Origin: Planctomycetota bacterium
GTDB taxonomy: Bacteria > Planctomycetota > J058
Assembly: GCA_023954375.1 (NCBI GenBank)
Contig: JAMLIC010000012.1
Coordinates: forward strand, 62,001-126,000
Length of the DNA: 64,000 nucleotides
Direction: 5' to 3'
Position numbers and translations under genes: made by a program. This document shows positions 49,929 to 61,525 of this stretch, piece after piece. The first letter of the stretch is position 1; every line of letters starts with the position of its first letter. The notes beneath the pieces were generated by a model. The model did no database searches. It was not told where the DNA came from and saw nothing but the letters and a program-made list of their open reading frames with translations.

Positions 49929-52118
49929 GTGCCCTCGGACGGCCCGCTCAGCCACCGCCCCGCCTCCGACTCCGGGCGTGGCCCCCGCCCCCTCGACCCG
50001 GCCGGCGCCGCGCCCGGGGCGGCCGTTCCCCCGCCGTCGGCGGCCGCCTCCGGGCGGCGCCCTCGCCAGGCGGCGACGCCCGCGGCGATCGGGCCGTTCG
50101 AGGTGCTCGGCGAGCTGGGCCGCGGGGGCATGGGGGTCGTCTACCGCGCGCGCGACCCGGCCGCCGGGCGCGAGGTGGCGCTCAAGGTCGTCCTGCACGA
50201 GGCCGACGCGCGGCGCCTGGCGCGCTTCGTGCGCGAGGGCGAGGTCACGGCGACGCTCGACCATCCGGGGATCGTCAAGGTCCACGCCGCCGGCGAGGCC
50301 GACGGGCGCCCCTACCTCGCCTACGAGCTGGTCCCGGGGGCGCGCACGCTGGACGAGCTCCTGCCCGGCCTGCCCCTGCGCCGCCGCGTCGAGTACGTGC
50401 GCGACGCGGCGCGCGCCCTCGGGTTCGCCCACGCCCGGGGCCTGGTCCACCGCGACGTCAAGGGCGCCAACCTCCTCGTCGACGCCGAGAACCGGCTCAA
50501 GGTCGCCGACTTCGGGCTGGCCGCCGGCGAGGGGCTCGAGCGGCTCACGCGCACCGGCGCGCTGCTCGGGACGCCGCAGGCCATGGCTCCCGAGCAGTTC
50601 CGCGGCGAGCGCGAGCGGCAGGGCCCGCCGACGGACGTGTGGGCGCTCGGGGTCCTCCTCTACGAGGCGCTCACCGGCGCGCCGCCGTTCACCGGCGGGT
50701 CGATCACCGAGCTGGGCGCGCGCATCTGCCGCGGGGAGCTCGAGGCGCCGGGCGCCCGCGCGCCGGACGTCCCGCCGGACCTCGAGGCCGTGTGCCTCCG
50801 GGCGCTGTCGGTAGCGCCCGGCGACCGCTACCCCGACGGCGAGGCGCTCGCCCGCGACCTCGAGCGCTGGCTCGCGGGCGCGCCGGTCGAGGCCCGCCCG
50901 CGGCGGCGGCGGCGGGCGCTCCTCGTCGCCGGGGCGGTCGCCGCCGCGGCCCTCCTCGGCGCCGCGCTCCTGCGGCCCGCCGCGCCCCCGGCCGCGCTCG
51001 AGCCGCTCGCGCTCGCGCTGACGTCCCCCGCGCCCGATCTGGTCACGCGCGACGCCGCCGTGCTCGTCGAGGGCGTGCTCCGCGGCGCGCCGGGCGAGCT
51101 CGAGGTCCGCGTCGTGCACGACGGGCGACCGCGCCTCGTGCGCGCCGCGCCGGGGGAGCCGTTCAGCCTGCGCGTGGCCCTCCGGCCCGGGCCCAACGCG
51201 CTCCGCGTCGAGGCGACCCTCGACGGCGTCACCGCGGCGGCCGAGCGCGTCGTCGTCCGCGAGGAGGTGCCCGCGTGGGTCGCCCGCCTGGCCCCCGACC
51301 GCGCCCCGCCGCTCCCGCTGCCCGAGGGCCTGGCGTTCTCGACCGAGCGCGACGGCGAGGTCGTCGCCCGCGACGGCTCCCGCCTCGTGTGGGTCCCGCC
51401 CGCCACCTTCCGCATGGGCGAGCGCCCGGCGGGCGACGTGTGGGGGTCCGCGGACCCGATCGGCGAGGCGCACGAGGTGCGGCTCACGCGCGGCTTCTTC
51501 ATCGGCGTGCTCGAGGTGAGCTGGGGGCAGGCGCGCCGGTTCTTCGAGGAGACCGGCCGCGCGCTGCCCGACCGCGCGATCCACGTGCGGGCGTTCGGCA
51601 ACCCCGACCTGCCGGGCGAGATCAAGCTGGTCCCTACCCCGGACGCGCACCTCGCCTCGGACCAGGACCCGGCCTTCAACCTCACGTGGGAGGAGGCGGC
51701 CGCCTACTGCGCGTGGGCGGGGCTGCGCCTGCCGACGGAGGCCGAGTGGGAGCTGGCCGCGCGCGGCACCGACGGCCGGCCCTATCCGTGGGGCGCGGCC
51801 GAGCCGCGGCGCCGGTGCAACTACGCCCATGAGGACGACCACCCCTTCGTCAGCCCGGTCGGCCATTACGAGGGCGACCGCTCGCCGTTCGGCTGCCGCG
51901 ACATGGCTGGCAACGTCGCCGAGTGGGTCGCCGACTGGTACCGGCCGTTCGGCGCGTCGCCGACCGTCGACCCGACGGGGCCGCCGAGCGGCGACCGCAA
52001 GGTCGTCCGGGGCGGCTGCTGGCAGGTCCCCCACCCCGCCCGCCTGCAGACGAGCGCGCGACGCGCCCTCGACCCTGCGACCCGCGACACCGGGGTCGGG
52101 CTGCGCGTCGCCAGGTAG
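49929..52118 (+). CDS. Ser/Thr kinase fused to a formylglycine-generating-enzyme/sulfatase-modifying-factor domain
   Basis: 729 aa. A Pro-rich lead is followed by the kinase (residues 55-325): GRGGMG at 64-69, Lys86, HRDVKGAN with Asp176, DFG, and APEQ. One membrane helix lies near 340, a beta-sandwich at 360-450, then an FGE-sulfatase domain (residues about 480-729): VWVPPATFRMG, LTWEEAAAYCAWAGLRLPTEAEWELAARG, GNVAEWVADWY, VVRGGCW. The FGE active-site Cys pair is not evident, so this half may bind rather than modify. Cytoplasmic kinase and periplasmic sensor is the likely topology. Substrates unknown. Confidence 0.88.
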   Translation: MPSDGPLSHRPASDSGRGPRPLDPAGAAPGAAVPPPSAAASGRRPRQAATPAAIGPFEVLGELGRGGMGVVYRARDPAAGREVALKVVLHEADARRLARFVREGEVTATLDHPGIVKVHAAGEADGRPYLAYELVPGARTLDELLPGLPLRRRVEYVRDAARALGFAHARGLVHRDVKGANLLVDAENRLKVADFGLAAGEGLERLTRTGALLGTPQAMAPEQFRGERERQGPPTDVWALGVLLYEALTGAPPFTGGSITELGARICRGELEAPGARAPDVPPDLEAVCLRALSVAPGDRYPDGEALARDLERWLAGAPVEARPRRRRRALLVAGAVAAAALLGAALLRPAAPPAALEPLALALTSPAPDLVTRDAAVLVEGVLRGAPGELEVRVVHDGRPRLVRAAPGEPFSLRVALRPGPNALRVEATLDGVTAAAERVVVREEVPAWVARLAPDRAPPLPLPEGLAFSTERDGEVVARDGSRLVWVPPATFRMGERPAGDVWGSADPIGEAHEVRLTRGFFIGVLEVSWGQARRFFEETGRALPDRAIHVRAFGNPDLPGEIKLVPTPDAHLASDQDPAFNLTWEEAAAYCAWAGLRLPTEAEWELAARGTDGRPYPWGAAEPRRRCNYAHEDDHPFVSPVGHYEGDRSPFGCRDMAGNVAEWVADWYRPFGASPTVDPTGPPSGDRKVVRGGCWQVPHPARLQTSARRALDPATRDTGVGLRVAR

Positions 52119-52418
52119 CGACAGTCCGGATCCTGAGGCTCTGCGCACGACGTGCTCAGCCGTCGCAACTCCTTGCCGCTGCTGTCAGGCGACCCGGCGC
52201 AGGGCGGCCGAAGTGCTTTCGTCCCAGGAGTCGTCGCCAGAACACACCCTGATGCGCACCGCGTGCACGGTGTTCACGGCGACGAGTTCAGGCCCGTGTC
52301 AACGGGTCGATCCAGATGGCGACACGCGTTGACAGCGAGGGAGTTGTGGCGATGGCAACGGGCTTGCACTTGACCCTTCCGTCTCGCGCCTCACAGGGCG
52401 GGACAACGGGAGGGTGCA
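52119..52418 (+). other. 300-bp intergenic region upstream of the propeller lipoprotein
   Basis: No gene is supported. It contains TTGACA at 52329-52334 without a convincing -10 partner, and ends with GGGAGGG before the next ATG. No repeat family member is present. Confidence 0.5.
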
Positions 52419-53930
52419 ATGAAGACTCGGAGCGTGGCGATCGGGTGCTTGATCGGGTCGGTGGCCCTGGGGACGGCGGCGGCCGGCTGCGGCAGCGGTG
52501 GCGGCGGTGGCGGTGGCGGGAGCCGCTCGGCCGCGGTCGGGGTGATCAGCACCGTGAGCCCCATCTCGAGCGGGCTGAACACGGCGGCGCTCGACCCGCA
52601 GGGCTACACCTGGGACGAGCACTTCTTCCAGGCCAACCAGGTCGCGGGCGGCACGATCGACCAGATCGCCTTCGCCCCCGGGATCTCGCCGGCGAGCTCG
52701 CAGATCGTGGTCGCGCACGCGCCGCTCGGCCGGATCGACTCGTTCATCAACGGCACGTCGCGCGGTGAGGCCTCGCTGGTCTACGAGGTCTCGAGCGTCG
52801 CGCGGATCAGCACCGCCCTGCTCGTCGCGACGGGCAACGAGGGCGCGCCGGCCGGCGGCGACGTCTACCTGCGCGACTCGGCCACCGGCGGCTGGCGCCT
52901 GATCCACGACACGCCCTACTCCGAGTCGGTCGTCTGCGCCCTGGGCGAGGACGTCTACTGCTTCTCGGGCGAGATCGGGCGGCCCGGCGTGGTCAGCCTG
53001 ATGAGCAACGGCGTGGCGCACTTCGTCAACGACATCGCGATCATCGGCAGCCACATCCCGACCGCCGCCGTGGCCTACCGCAACGAGGTCTGGGCCGGCC
53101 TCTCGGGGAACAGCGCCCAGGGCGGCACGGCGAGCGTGATCCGCGGCTCGGGCGCGACCTGGACCCGGGTCCTCGACCTCGGCGGCGCCGGCCGGGCGCG
53201 CGTCACCGCCATGATCGTGGTGAACGACCTGTCGCTGATCGTCGCCGTGGGCAACTTCGACGTGGCGACCGGCGCCCCGACCGGCGGCGCGGTCTACCAC
53301 TTCGACGGCGAGCGCCTCGAGACCCTGGTGGGCTTCTCGGGCGAGGCGCCCCTGGCCCTGTGCGAGCAGGACGCGACGGTCCTCGTCGGCACCTCGCGCG
53401 GTCGCCTGCTCTACCGCGCGGCCAACGGGTCGTGGCTCGACGACCCGACCCTCCCCGCGGGCGTCCTCCAGATCGGCGCCCTGGCCACCCCGAACATCGC
53501 GGAGACCCTCGTCGGCGTGCGCACCGCCACCGGCGCCCACGTCTACCGCCGGATCGCCAACGGCGGCGGCGTGCCCCTCCCGCCCCCGCCGCCGACCCCG
53601 AACCCCAACCCCAACCCGAACCCCAACCCGCAGCCGAGCGGCCCGACCTACGTCGCCGACGTGAAGCCGGTCCTGAACGCCTGCACCGCCTGCCACACGT
53701 CGACCGGTTCGGCGAACTTCACCACGCTGATCTTCACGGGCAACGACTCGAGCGACCACCAGATGCTCACCCGCTCGACCGCGCCGGTCCTCACGAACAC
53801 GCTCGACCCCGCCAGCTCGCTCCTGATCACCAAGGGGCGCGGCATGTCGCACGGCGGCGGCACGGTCCTCAGCCAGCAGGGCGCCGACACGATCGTCCAG
53901 TGGATCCAGGGCGGCCGTCGGCTCCAGTAA
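52419..53930 (+). CDS. Lipoprotein beta-propeller with an Asn-Pro linker and C-terminal heme site
   Basis: 503 aa; GGGAGGG precedes the ATG. Lipobox TAAAGC is followed by a Gly8 run. Residues 40-385 repeat WD/Kelch-like blades (GGDVYLRDSATGGWRLIHDTPYSES, GGAVYHFDGERLETLVGFSG). A (Asn-Pro)5 linker (residues about 395-405) leads to a small domain with a single CTACH heme motif (VKPVLNACTACH), then DPASSLLITKG as in planctomycete-type cytochromes. It may be an exported electron-transfer or sensor protein. Confidence 0.8.
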   Translation: MKTRSVAIGCLIGSVALGTAAAGCGSGGGGGGGGSRSAAVGVISTVSPISSGLNTAALDPQGYTWDEHFFQANQVAGGTIDQIAFAPGISPASSQIVVAHAPLGRIDSFINGTSRGEASLVYEVSSVARISTALLVATGNEGAPAGGDVYLRDSATGGWRLIHDTPYSESVVCALGEDVYCFSGEIGRPGVVSLMSNGVAHFVNDIAIIGSHIPTAAVAYRNEVWAGLSGNSAQGGTASVIRGSGATWTRVLDLGGAGRARVTAMIVVNDLSLIVAVGNFDVATGAPTGGAVYHFDGERLETLVGFSGEAPLALCEQDATVLVGTSRGRLLYRAANGSWLDDPTLPAGVLQIGALATPNIAETLVGVRTATGAHVYRRIANGGGVPLPPPPPTPNPNPNPNPNPQPSGPTYVADVKPVLNACTACHTSTGSANFTTLIFTGNDSSDHQMLTRSTAPVLTNTLDPASSLLITKGRGMSHGGGTVLSQQGADTIVQWIQGGRRLQ

Positions 53931-53972
53931 GACCAGTCACCCTCCGACTCTCATTGCACTCCTGAACCCGGT

Positions 53973-54005
53973 GCGAGGGCCGCGACGCGTTGTCGCGGCC
54001 CTCGC
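53973..54005 (+). terminator. Perfect 14-bp hairpin after the propeller gene
   Basis: GCGAGGGCCGCGAC (53973-53986), loop GCGTT, GTCGCGGCCCTCGC (53992-54005). The stem is perfect and 43 bp past the stop codon. No U-tract follows. Confidence 0.65.
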
Positions 54006-54087
54006 GCTGTACCCGTTTCACGGCCCCGGGACGCCGCCGTCATCGCGGCGTGACGCCGGAACGCGTAAGTGCTGCTCTCGCTGTTGG

Positions 54088-54115
54088 CTGACAGTGGCCC
54101 GCGACGTGTTAGACA
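54088..54115 (+). promoter_or_regulatory. Candidate hemA promoter with a long leader
   Basis: CTGACA (54088-54093) and TAGACA (54110-54115) are 16 bp apart; TTGGCT at 54084 is an alternative -35. Transcription from here would give a leader of about 128 nt before ATG 54250, room for control, though no known riboswitch is recognised. The 319-bp gap 53931-54249 holds nothing else besides the terminator. Confidence 0.4.
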
Positions 54116-54249
54116 GGGTTGCCCTCGCTGTGCGCACGCCGTGCACACCGGGAAGGAAGCCGAACCCTTCTGGAACGGGAGCACGCGCCAGCACAGGACT
54201 TGTGACTGGTGGGCGGTGTGCTCTGGATGGCCGCGGGAGAGGGAGCGAG

Positions 54250-55452
54250 ATGAAGGACGATCGTCCAGGCTGGACCGAACGGGTCGCCGTGATCGCGACC
54301 TCCTTCCGGCGCGTCGGCCTCGGCCGGCTCGGGACCTACGTCCTCTCGCCCGAGGACACGGCCGCGCAGGCCGCCCTGCGCGAGGCGCTCGGGGCGGACG
54401 AGCTCGTCTACCTGGCGACCTGCAACCGCGTCGAGTGCTACGTGGCCCTGCCCCACGCGGTCCGTGACGAGGACGCGGTCGAGCTGCTCGGGCGGGCGCG
54501 CGCCTTCTTCGCGGCGCGCGGGGCCTCGCCCATGACCGACGGCCCGGGCGAGGCGCTGTTCGTCAAGGCGGGCCAGGGCGCGCTCGAGCATCTGCTCACC
54601 GTCACGAGCGGCCTCGACAGCCTCGTCCTCGGCGAGACGGAGATCTCCGGCCAGGCGAAGCGCGCCCTGGACCGCTGCGCGGCGGTCGGCCTCAGCGGGG
54701 CCACGCTCGGGCGCCTCTTCGACCGGGCGGCGGTCTGCTCGCGGCGCGTGAAGAACGAGACGGCCCTCGGCCGCACGCCGGCCTCGGCGGCGCAGGTCGC
54801 CGTGCACAAGATCAGGAAGTACTTCGGCAGCGAGGGCCCGGGCGTGACGGTGCTCGTGGGGGCCGGGGAGATGACCCGGAAGGTCGCGCAGGCGCTCCAG
54901 GGCAAGCCGGGCGAGAAGATCTTCGTCAACCGGACGCGTGACAAGGCCGAGGAGCTGGCGAAGAAGTTCGGCGGCCGCGCGCAGTCGCTGGCCGAGTTCC
55001 TCGCCGCGCCGCCGGCGTGGATCGACGTCGTCTTCGCCGCCACCGCCGCGACCGAGGTCGTGATCCCCGCCGAGGCGCTCGCCCCCGCGCTCGCCGCGCG
55101 CCGCGCGGCCGGCGCGCGGCTGCCGCTGATCGTCTGCGACCTGGGCCTGCCGCGCGACGTCGACCCCGCGCTCGACGACAAGCCGGGCGTGTTCGTCGTC
55201 GACATGATCACGATCGAGGCGCTCTCGGCCGAGAACCAGCGCGCCCTCGAGGGCGAGGCCCACAAGGCGCGCGCCGTCGTGGCCCAGGAGGTCGAGCGCC
55301 TCGTGCGCGAGGACCGCTTCCGCCGGATCGCCGACGAGAGCGCGCAGGCCATGCTCGGCTCGCGCCTGGCGCACCTGAGCGATGCGGACCGGGACGCGAT
55401 CCTGCGCTTCGCCACGGGCCTCGCCTCGCGCATGGCCCGCAACCCGACCTGA
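54250..55452 (+). CDS. hemA: Glutamyl-tRNA reductase
   Basis: 400 aa. Catalytic Cys58 in LATCNRVECY; SGLDSLVLGETEISGQAKRAL (the canonical E-x-I-x-GQ loop); NADPH domain VTVLVGAGEMTRKVAQALQG and NRTRDKAEELAKKFGG; C-terminal dimerisation helix. It makes glutamate-1-semialdehyde for tetrapyrroles by the C5 route. The gene ends just before a 76-bp tandem array, and the hemC-hemD fusion lies about 3.9 kb further on. Confidence 0.94.
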   Translation: MKDDRPGWTERVAVIATSFRRVGLGRLGTYVLSPEDTAAQAALREALGADELVYLATCNRVECYVALPHAVRDEDAVELLGRARAFFAARGASPMTDGPGEALFVKAGQGALEHLLTVTSGLDSLVLGETEISGQAKRALDRCAAVGLSGATLGRLFDRAAVCSRRVKNETALGRTPASAAQVAVHKIRKYFGSEGPGVTVLVGAGEMTRKVAQALQGKPGEKIFVNRTRDKAEELAKKFGGRAQSLAEFLAAPPAWIDVVFAATAATEVVIPAEALAPALAARRAAGARLPLIVCDLGLPRDVDPALDDKPGVFVVDMITIEALSAENQRALEGEAHKARAVVAQEVERLVREDRFRRIADESAQAMLGSRLAHLSDADRDAILRFATGLASRMARNPT

Positions 55453-55546
55453 TCGAGAGGCGCCTCGCACCTCGACCGACCGGGACGAACGCTGGAGTCG
55501 CGGGGTCCCGCGGGTCGTGCGCGCCGTTGCGGGGGGGGCGATCACC

Positions 55547-55819
55547 CAAGTGTATGTGGCGCAGGGGTCGGCGCGGCTCCGCGGAGCCACGAGCCGTGGC
55601 GCCGCTTGCCCGGTCGGACGCACAAGTAGTGTATGTGGGGCAGTGGTCGGCGCGGCTCCGCGGAGCCACGAGCCGTGGCGCCGCTTGCCCGGTCGGACGC
55701 GCAAGTGTATGTGGGGCAGTGGTCGGCGCGGCTCCGCGGAGCCACGAGCCGTGGCGCCGCTTGCCCGGTCGGACGCGCAAGTGTATGTGGCGCAGGGGTC
55801 GGCGCGGCTCCGCGGAGCC
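55547..55819. repeat. Tandem array of a 76-bp palindrome-rich unit, about 3.6 copies
   Basis: Units start at 55547, 55623, 55702 and 55778 (lengths 76, 79, 76 and a truncated 42). Each begins CAAGTGTATGTGG, contains the palindrome GGCTCCGCGGAGCC and the hairpin CCACG-AGC-CGTGG, and ends GGTCGGACGC. It lies between hemA and the convergent HEAT gene. The second unit has a 3-nt insertion (CAAGTAGTG). No coding role seen. Confidence 0.95.
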
Positions 55820-55825
55820 GTGGCC

Positions 55826-56542
55826 TCAGCCGGCCGGCCACGCGGCGAGGGCTCGCACGTACTCGCGGACCCGCGGCTCCGGGTCGTGGTCGCGGAGCCG
55901 CGCCAGGGCGCGCCGTGCGGTGGGCGAACGGACGCCGCGCAGCCCGAGCGCCGCGCTGACGCGGACGTCGGGCGAGCGGTCGTGGGCGGCGGCCAGCACG
56001 GCCTCGAAGGCGGCGGCCTCGTCGACGAAGCTCGCCAGCGAGCCGACCGCGGCGCTGCGCACCCGCGGGCTCCGGTCGCGCGCCAGGCGCAGGAGCGGCG
56101 CCGCGTCGAGCGCAGCGCGCCCGAAGGCCCACAGCCAGGCGCCGTCGGCGCGATCGGCGGCGCGGCGGCTGCGGACGAGCCGGCGCAGGAGCGGGGCCGC
56201 CCCCGCGGGGTCGCCTTCGACGACCTCGACCACGATCGTCGCCAGGCCGTCGTTGTCGTGCCCCTCGGCGTGGCCCAGCGCCAGCGCCTCGAGCAGCGCC
56301 GGCAGGGCGCGCACGCCTTCGAGCCGCGCCAGCGGCCAGGCCGCCGCCTCGCGGACGAAGAAGTCCCGGCCCTCGAGCAGGAGGCGCCGGAGCCGCCGGA
56401 CCCAGGTCTCGTCGGCCAGGGCGTCGAGCTCCGCGCAGGCGGCGACGGCCGCGTCGACGTCGTCCGTGTCGTGGAGGCGCGCGACGAGCGCGCGCCACGC
56501 GCGGTCGCGCTCCCTTCGGTCAGGACGACGGGCCTTCGCCAT
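55826..56542 (-). CDS. HEAT-repeat protein
   Basis: 238 aa, entirely helical. Repeats such as VREAAAWPLARLEGVRALPALLEALALG, SPRVRSAAVGSLASFVDEAAAFEAVLAAA and SPDVRVSAALGLRGV are HEAT or PBS-lyase-like repeats, five or six in all. Such proteins scaffold other proteins. It is divergent from the RING-TPR gene (59-bp gap). No enzyme motif. Confidence 0.82.
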   Translation of the reverse strand: MAKARRPDRRERDRAWRALVARLHDTDDVDAAVAACAELDALADETWVRRLRRLLLEGRDFFVREAAAWPLARLEGVRALPALLEALALGHAEGHDNDGLATIVVEVVEGDPAGAAPLLRRLVRSRRAADRADGAWLWAFGRAALDAAPLLRLARDRSPRVRSAAVGSLASFVDEAAAFEAVLAAAHDRSPDVRVSAALGLRGVRSPTARRALARLRDHDPEPRVREYVRALAAWPAG

Positions 56543-56601
56543 GGCGCGATCATGGCACGACCCGGGTTGCTCGTCCGCCGCCCCCTCGCCACGCTCGACC
56601 C

Positions 56602-59326
<2,725 letters not shown>

Positions 59327-59328
59327 CG

Positions 59329-59334
59329 TATCCT
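59329..59334 (+). promoter_or_regulatory. Candidate -10 box, leaderless start of hemC-hemD
   Basis: TATCCT lies 7 nt before the ATG at 59342, with no Shine-Dalgarno. The same hexamer occurs before the gene at 61526. Confidence 0.45.
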
Positions 59335-59341
59335 GGCCCCG

Positions 59342-61039
59342 ATGACCCAGGTCCGTCAGCCCGTCCGCATCGGCACCCGCGGCTCCGAGCTCGCGCTCTG
59401 GCAGGCGAACCTCGTCGCCGACCGCGTCCGCGCGCTCGGGCTCGAGGTCGAGCTCGTCCTGATCAAGACGTCGGGCGACCTCGACACGTCGCGCCCGCTG
59501 GCCGAGCTCGGCCAGGCCACGGGCGAGGTGGGGCTGTTCACGAAGGAGATCCAGCGCGCCCTCCTCCGCGGCGAGGTGGACCTGGCCGTCCACTCGCTCA
59601 AGGACCTCCCGACCGACCCGACGCCCGGGCTGACGCTCCTCGCCCGCCCCGTGCGCGCGCCCGTGAGCGACCTGCTCCTCTGCCACCCGGCCGCCGTCGA
59701 CGAGGGCGACCCCGTCGTGCCGCTCGCGCGCGGCGCGAAGGTCGGCACGTCGTCCGTGCGCCGGCGCGTCCAGCTCCTGGCGCTCCGCCCCGACCTGGAG
59801 CTCGTGTCGATCCGCGGCAACGTGCCGACGCGGGTCGACAAGGCGCGCACGAGGGAGGTCGACGCGGTCGTCCTCGCCATGGCCGGGATCGACCGCCTCG
59901 CGCTCGCCCTCGCGGGCGTGCGGCGCGTCGAGCTCCCGCCGGCGTGGTTCGTGTGCGCGCCCGGCCAGGGGGCGCTCGGGATCGAGGCCCGGGCCGGCGA
60001 CGCCGCGCTCCTCGCCGCGCTCGCCGGGCTCGAGGACCCGGCCGTGCGTGACGCGACCGAGGGCGAGCGCGACCTCCTGCACGCGATCGGCGCCGGCTGC
60101 AGCGTGCCGCTCGGCGCCCACGCCGTGGTCGACGCCGCGCGCCGGCTCGAGCTGCGCGCCGTCCTCGGCCCGGCCGAGGCGCCGGCGCCGGGCCAGCGGC
60201 CGTGGCTCCGCCGCGCGCTCGTGCGCGCGCGGGACCCGCGGCGCGCCGCCGCCCTGGCGCACGCCGTCCTGGGCGAGCTCCCGCCCCCGCGCCCGGCCGA
60301 GCCCGCGCTCCTGCGCGGGCGGCGCGTGCTCGTCCTGCGCGAGGCCGACCGGGCGCGCGAGCTCGTGCAGGCGCTCGAGGCGCTCGGCGCGGACGCGCGC
60401 TGCCATCCGCCCACTGAAGACCGCCCCCTCGGCGCGCCGGACCTCGGCGAGGCGCTGGCCGCGACGGCCCCCGACGGCTGGGTGGCCCTGACGAGCGGGT
60501 CGGCCGTGCGCCACCTGGCGCGCGACCTCGGCCCCGGCGCGGCCGACGCCCTGCGGGCCCGGCGCGTCGCCGCCGTCGGCCCGGCCACCGCGCGCGCCCT
60601 CGCCGAGGTCGACGTGCCCGTGGACCTCGTCGCCGACGAGGAGACCGGCGCCGGCCTGGCCCGCGCGCTCCTCGAGCGCCTCGGCGTGGCCCGCCCGCCG
60701 GTCCTCCTCCCGACGGCCCGCGGGGGCCGGCCCGAGCTGGGCGACGCGCTCGCCGCCGCCGGCTGCCCGGTGCGGCGCGTCGAGCTCTACGAACAGGTCC
60801 CGCTCGCCCCGCCCGCCGCGCACGAGCTCGAGGTCGACGCGGTCGTCGTCGCCAGCCCCTCGGGCGCGCGCGCCGCCCTCGGCGGCTGCGCCGGCGCCGG
60901 CCTGCGCGCCCGCGTGGTGGCGATCGGCCCGACGACGGCCGAGGCCGTGGCGGCGCTCGGGCTCGAGGTCGCCGCGACGGCCGACCGCCCGACGACCGAG
61001 GGCGTCCTGCGCGCGCTGGCCGCGGCGCTCGGCGGGTGA
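59342..61039 (+). CDS. hemC-hemD: Hydroxymethylbilane synthase fused to uroporphyrinogen-III synthase
   Basis: 565 aa. Residues 1-310 are HemC: RIGTRGSELALWQANLV, KTSGDLDTSRPLAELG, VHSLKDLPT, VGTSSVRRRVQL and the dipyrromethane cofactor Cys253 in GAGCSVPLGAH. Residues about 320-565 are HemD-like: RVLVLREADRARELVQALEALG, ALTSGSAVRHLA, VGPATARAL and IGPTTAEAVAALG. It makes uroporphyrinogen III from porphobilinogen in one polypeptide. Separate genes are the rule; fusions are known in some phyla. Confidence 0.92.
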   Translation: MTQVRQPVRIGTRGSELALWQANLVADRVRALGLEVELVLIKTSGDLDTSRPLAELGQATGEVGLFTKEIQRALLRGEVDLAVHSLKDLPTDPTPGLTLLARPVRAPVSDLLLCHPAAVDEGDPVVPLARGAKVGTSSVRRRVQLLALRPDLELVSIRGNVPTRVDKARTREVDAVVLAMAGIDRLALALAGVRRVELPPAWFVCAPGQGALGIEARAGDAALLAALAGLEDPAVRDATEGERDLLHAIGAGCSVPLGAHAVVDAARRLELRAVLGPAEAPAPGQRPWLRRALVRARDPRRAAALAHAVLGELPPPRPAEPALLRGRRVLVLREADRARELVQALEALGADARCHPPTEDRPLGAPDLGEALAATAPDGWVALTSGSAVRHLARDLGPGAADALRARRVAAVGPATARALAEVDVPVDLVADEETGAGLARALLERLGVARPPVLLPTARGGRPELGDALAAAGCPVRRVELYEQVPLAPPAAHELEVDAVVVASPSGARAALGGCAGAGLRARVVAIGPTTAEAVAALGLEVAATADRPTTEGVLRALAAALGG

Positions 61040-61043
61040 GCCG

Positions 61044-61436
61044 TCAGGCGGGCTGGTAGGCGCCGATCCACCAGGTGTTGCCCGCCATGTCGACGAAGCC
61101 GGCCTGCCGCTCCTGATACGGCTTGTCCGCCGGCGCCGCGACCGAGCGCGCCCCCCGGGCGAGCGCTCGCCGGTAGGCCTCGTCCACGTCCTCGACGTAG
61201 ACGTAGACCGACCCGGTCCACGCCGGGGTCCCCGGCGGGAGCTCCCCCGCCTCGATTACGAGCACCCCGTCGCCCACGCGGAGCTCGACGTGGAAGCTGT
61301 TCGGTCCGAAGGCGTGCCGCTCGAGCTCGACCGCGCCGAGGGCGTCCTCGACCAGGTCCACGAGCTCCGCCGGCCCGTGGAGGTAGGGGCGGACCGCGCC
61401 GAGCCCGTGGCGGATGTGGCGGGTCGACTCTCCCAT
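61044..61436 (-). CDS. VOC-superfamily protein
   Basis: 130 aa. RHGLGAVRPYLHGPAELVDLVEDALGAVELER and VYVYVEDVDEAYRRALARGARSV then FVDMAGNTWWIGAYQP show the paired VOC modules of glyoxalase/bleomycin-resistance proteins (PhnB group). It is convergent with hemC-hemD, 4 bp apart. Function unknown. Confidence 0.8.
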   Translation of the reverse strand: MGESTRHIRHGLGAVRPYLHGPAELVDLVEDALGAVELERHAFGPNSFHVELRVGDGVLVIEAGELPPGTPAWTGSVYVYVEDVDEAYRRALARGARSVAAPADKPYQERQAGFVDMAGNTWWIGAYQPA

Positions 61437-61485
61437 GCGCCTCCACGTCCGGACGCGAGGTCCGGCGCGCCGCGAGCATCCGCGA

Positions 61486-61491
61486 TATCCT
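61486..61491 (+). promoter_or_regulatory. Candidate -10 box of the FHA-like/DUF4388 gene
   Basis: TATCCT at 61486-61491 lies 34 nt before ATG 61526 in an AT-poor context. Confidence 0.35.
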
Positions 61492-61525
61492 CTGCGCCGT
61501 CGAGGGCCCGCGGAGGTCGCCTGTC

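Noticed and set aside
55547..55819. CRISPR array or coding repeat protein
   Set aside because: The 76-bp units are contiguous with no spacers; the palindromes and convergent neighbours fit a non-coding array.
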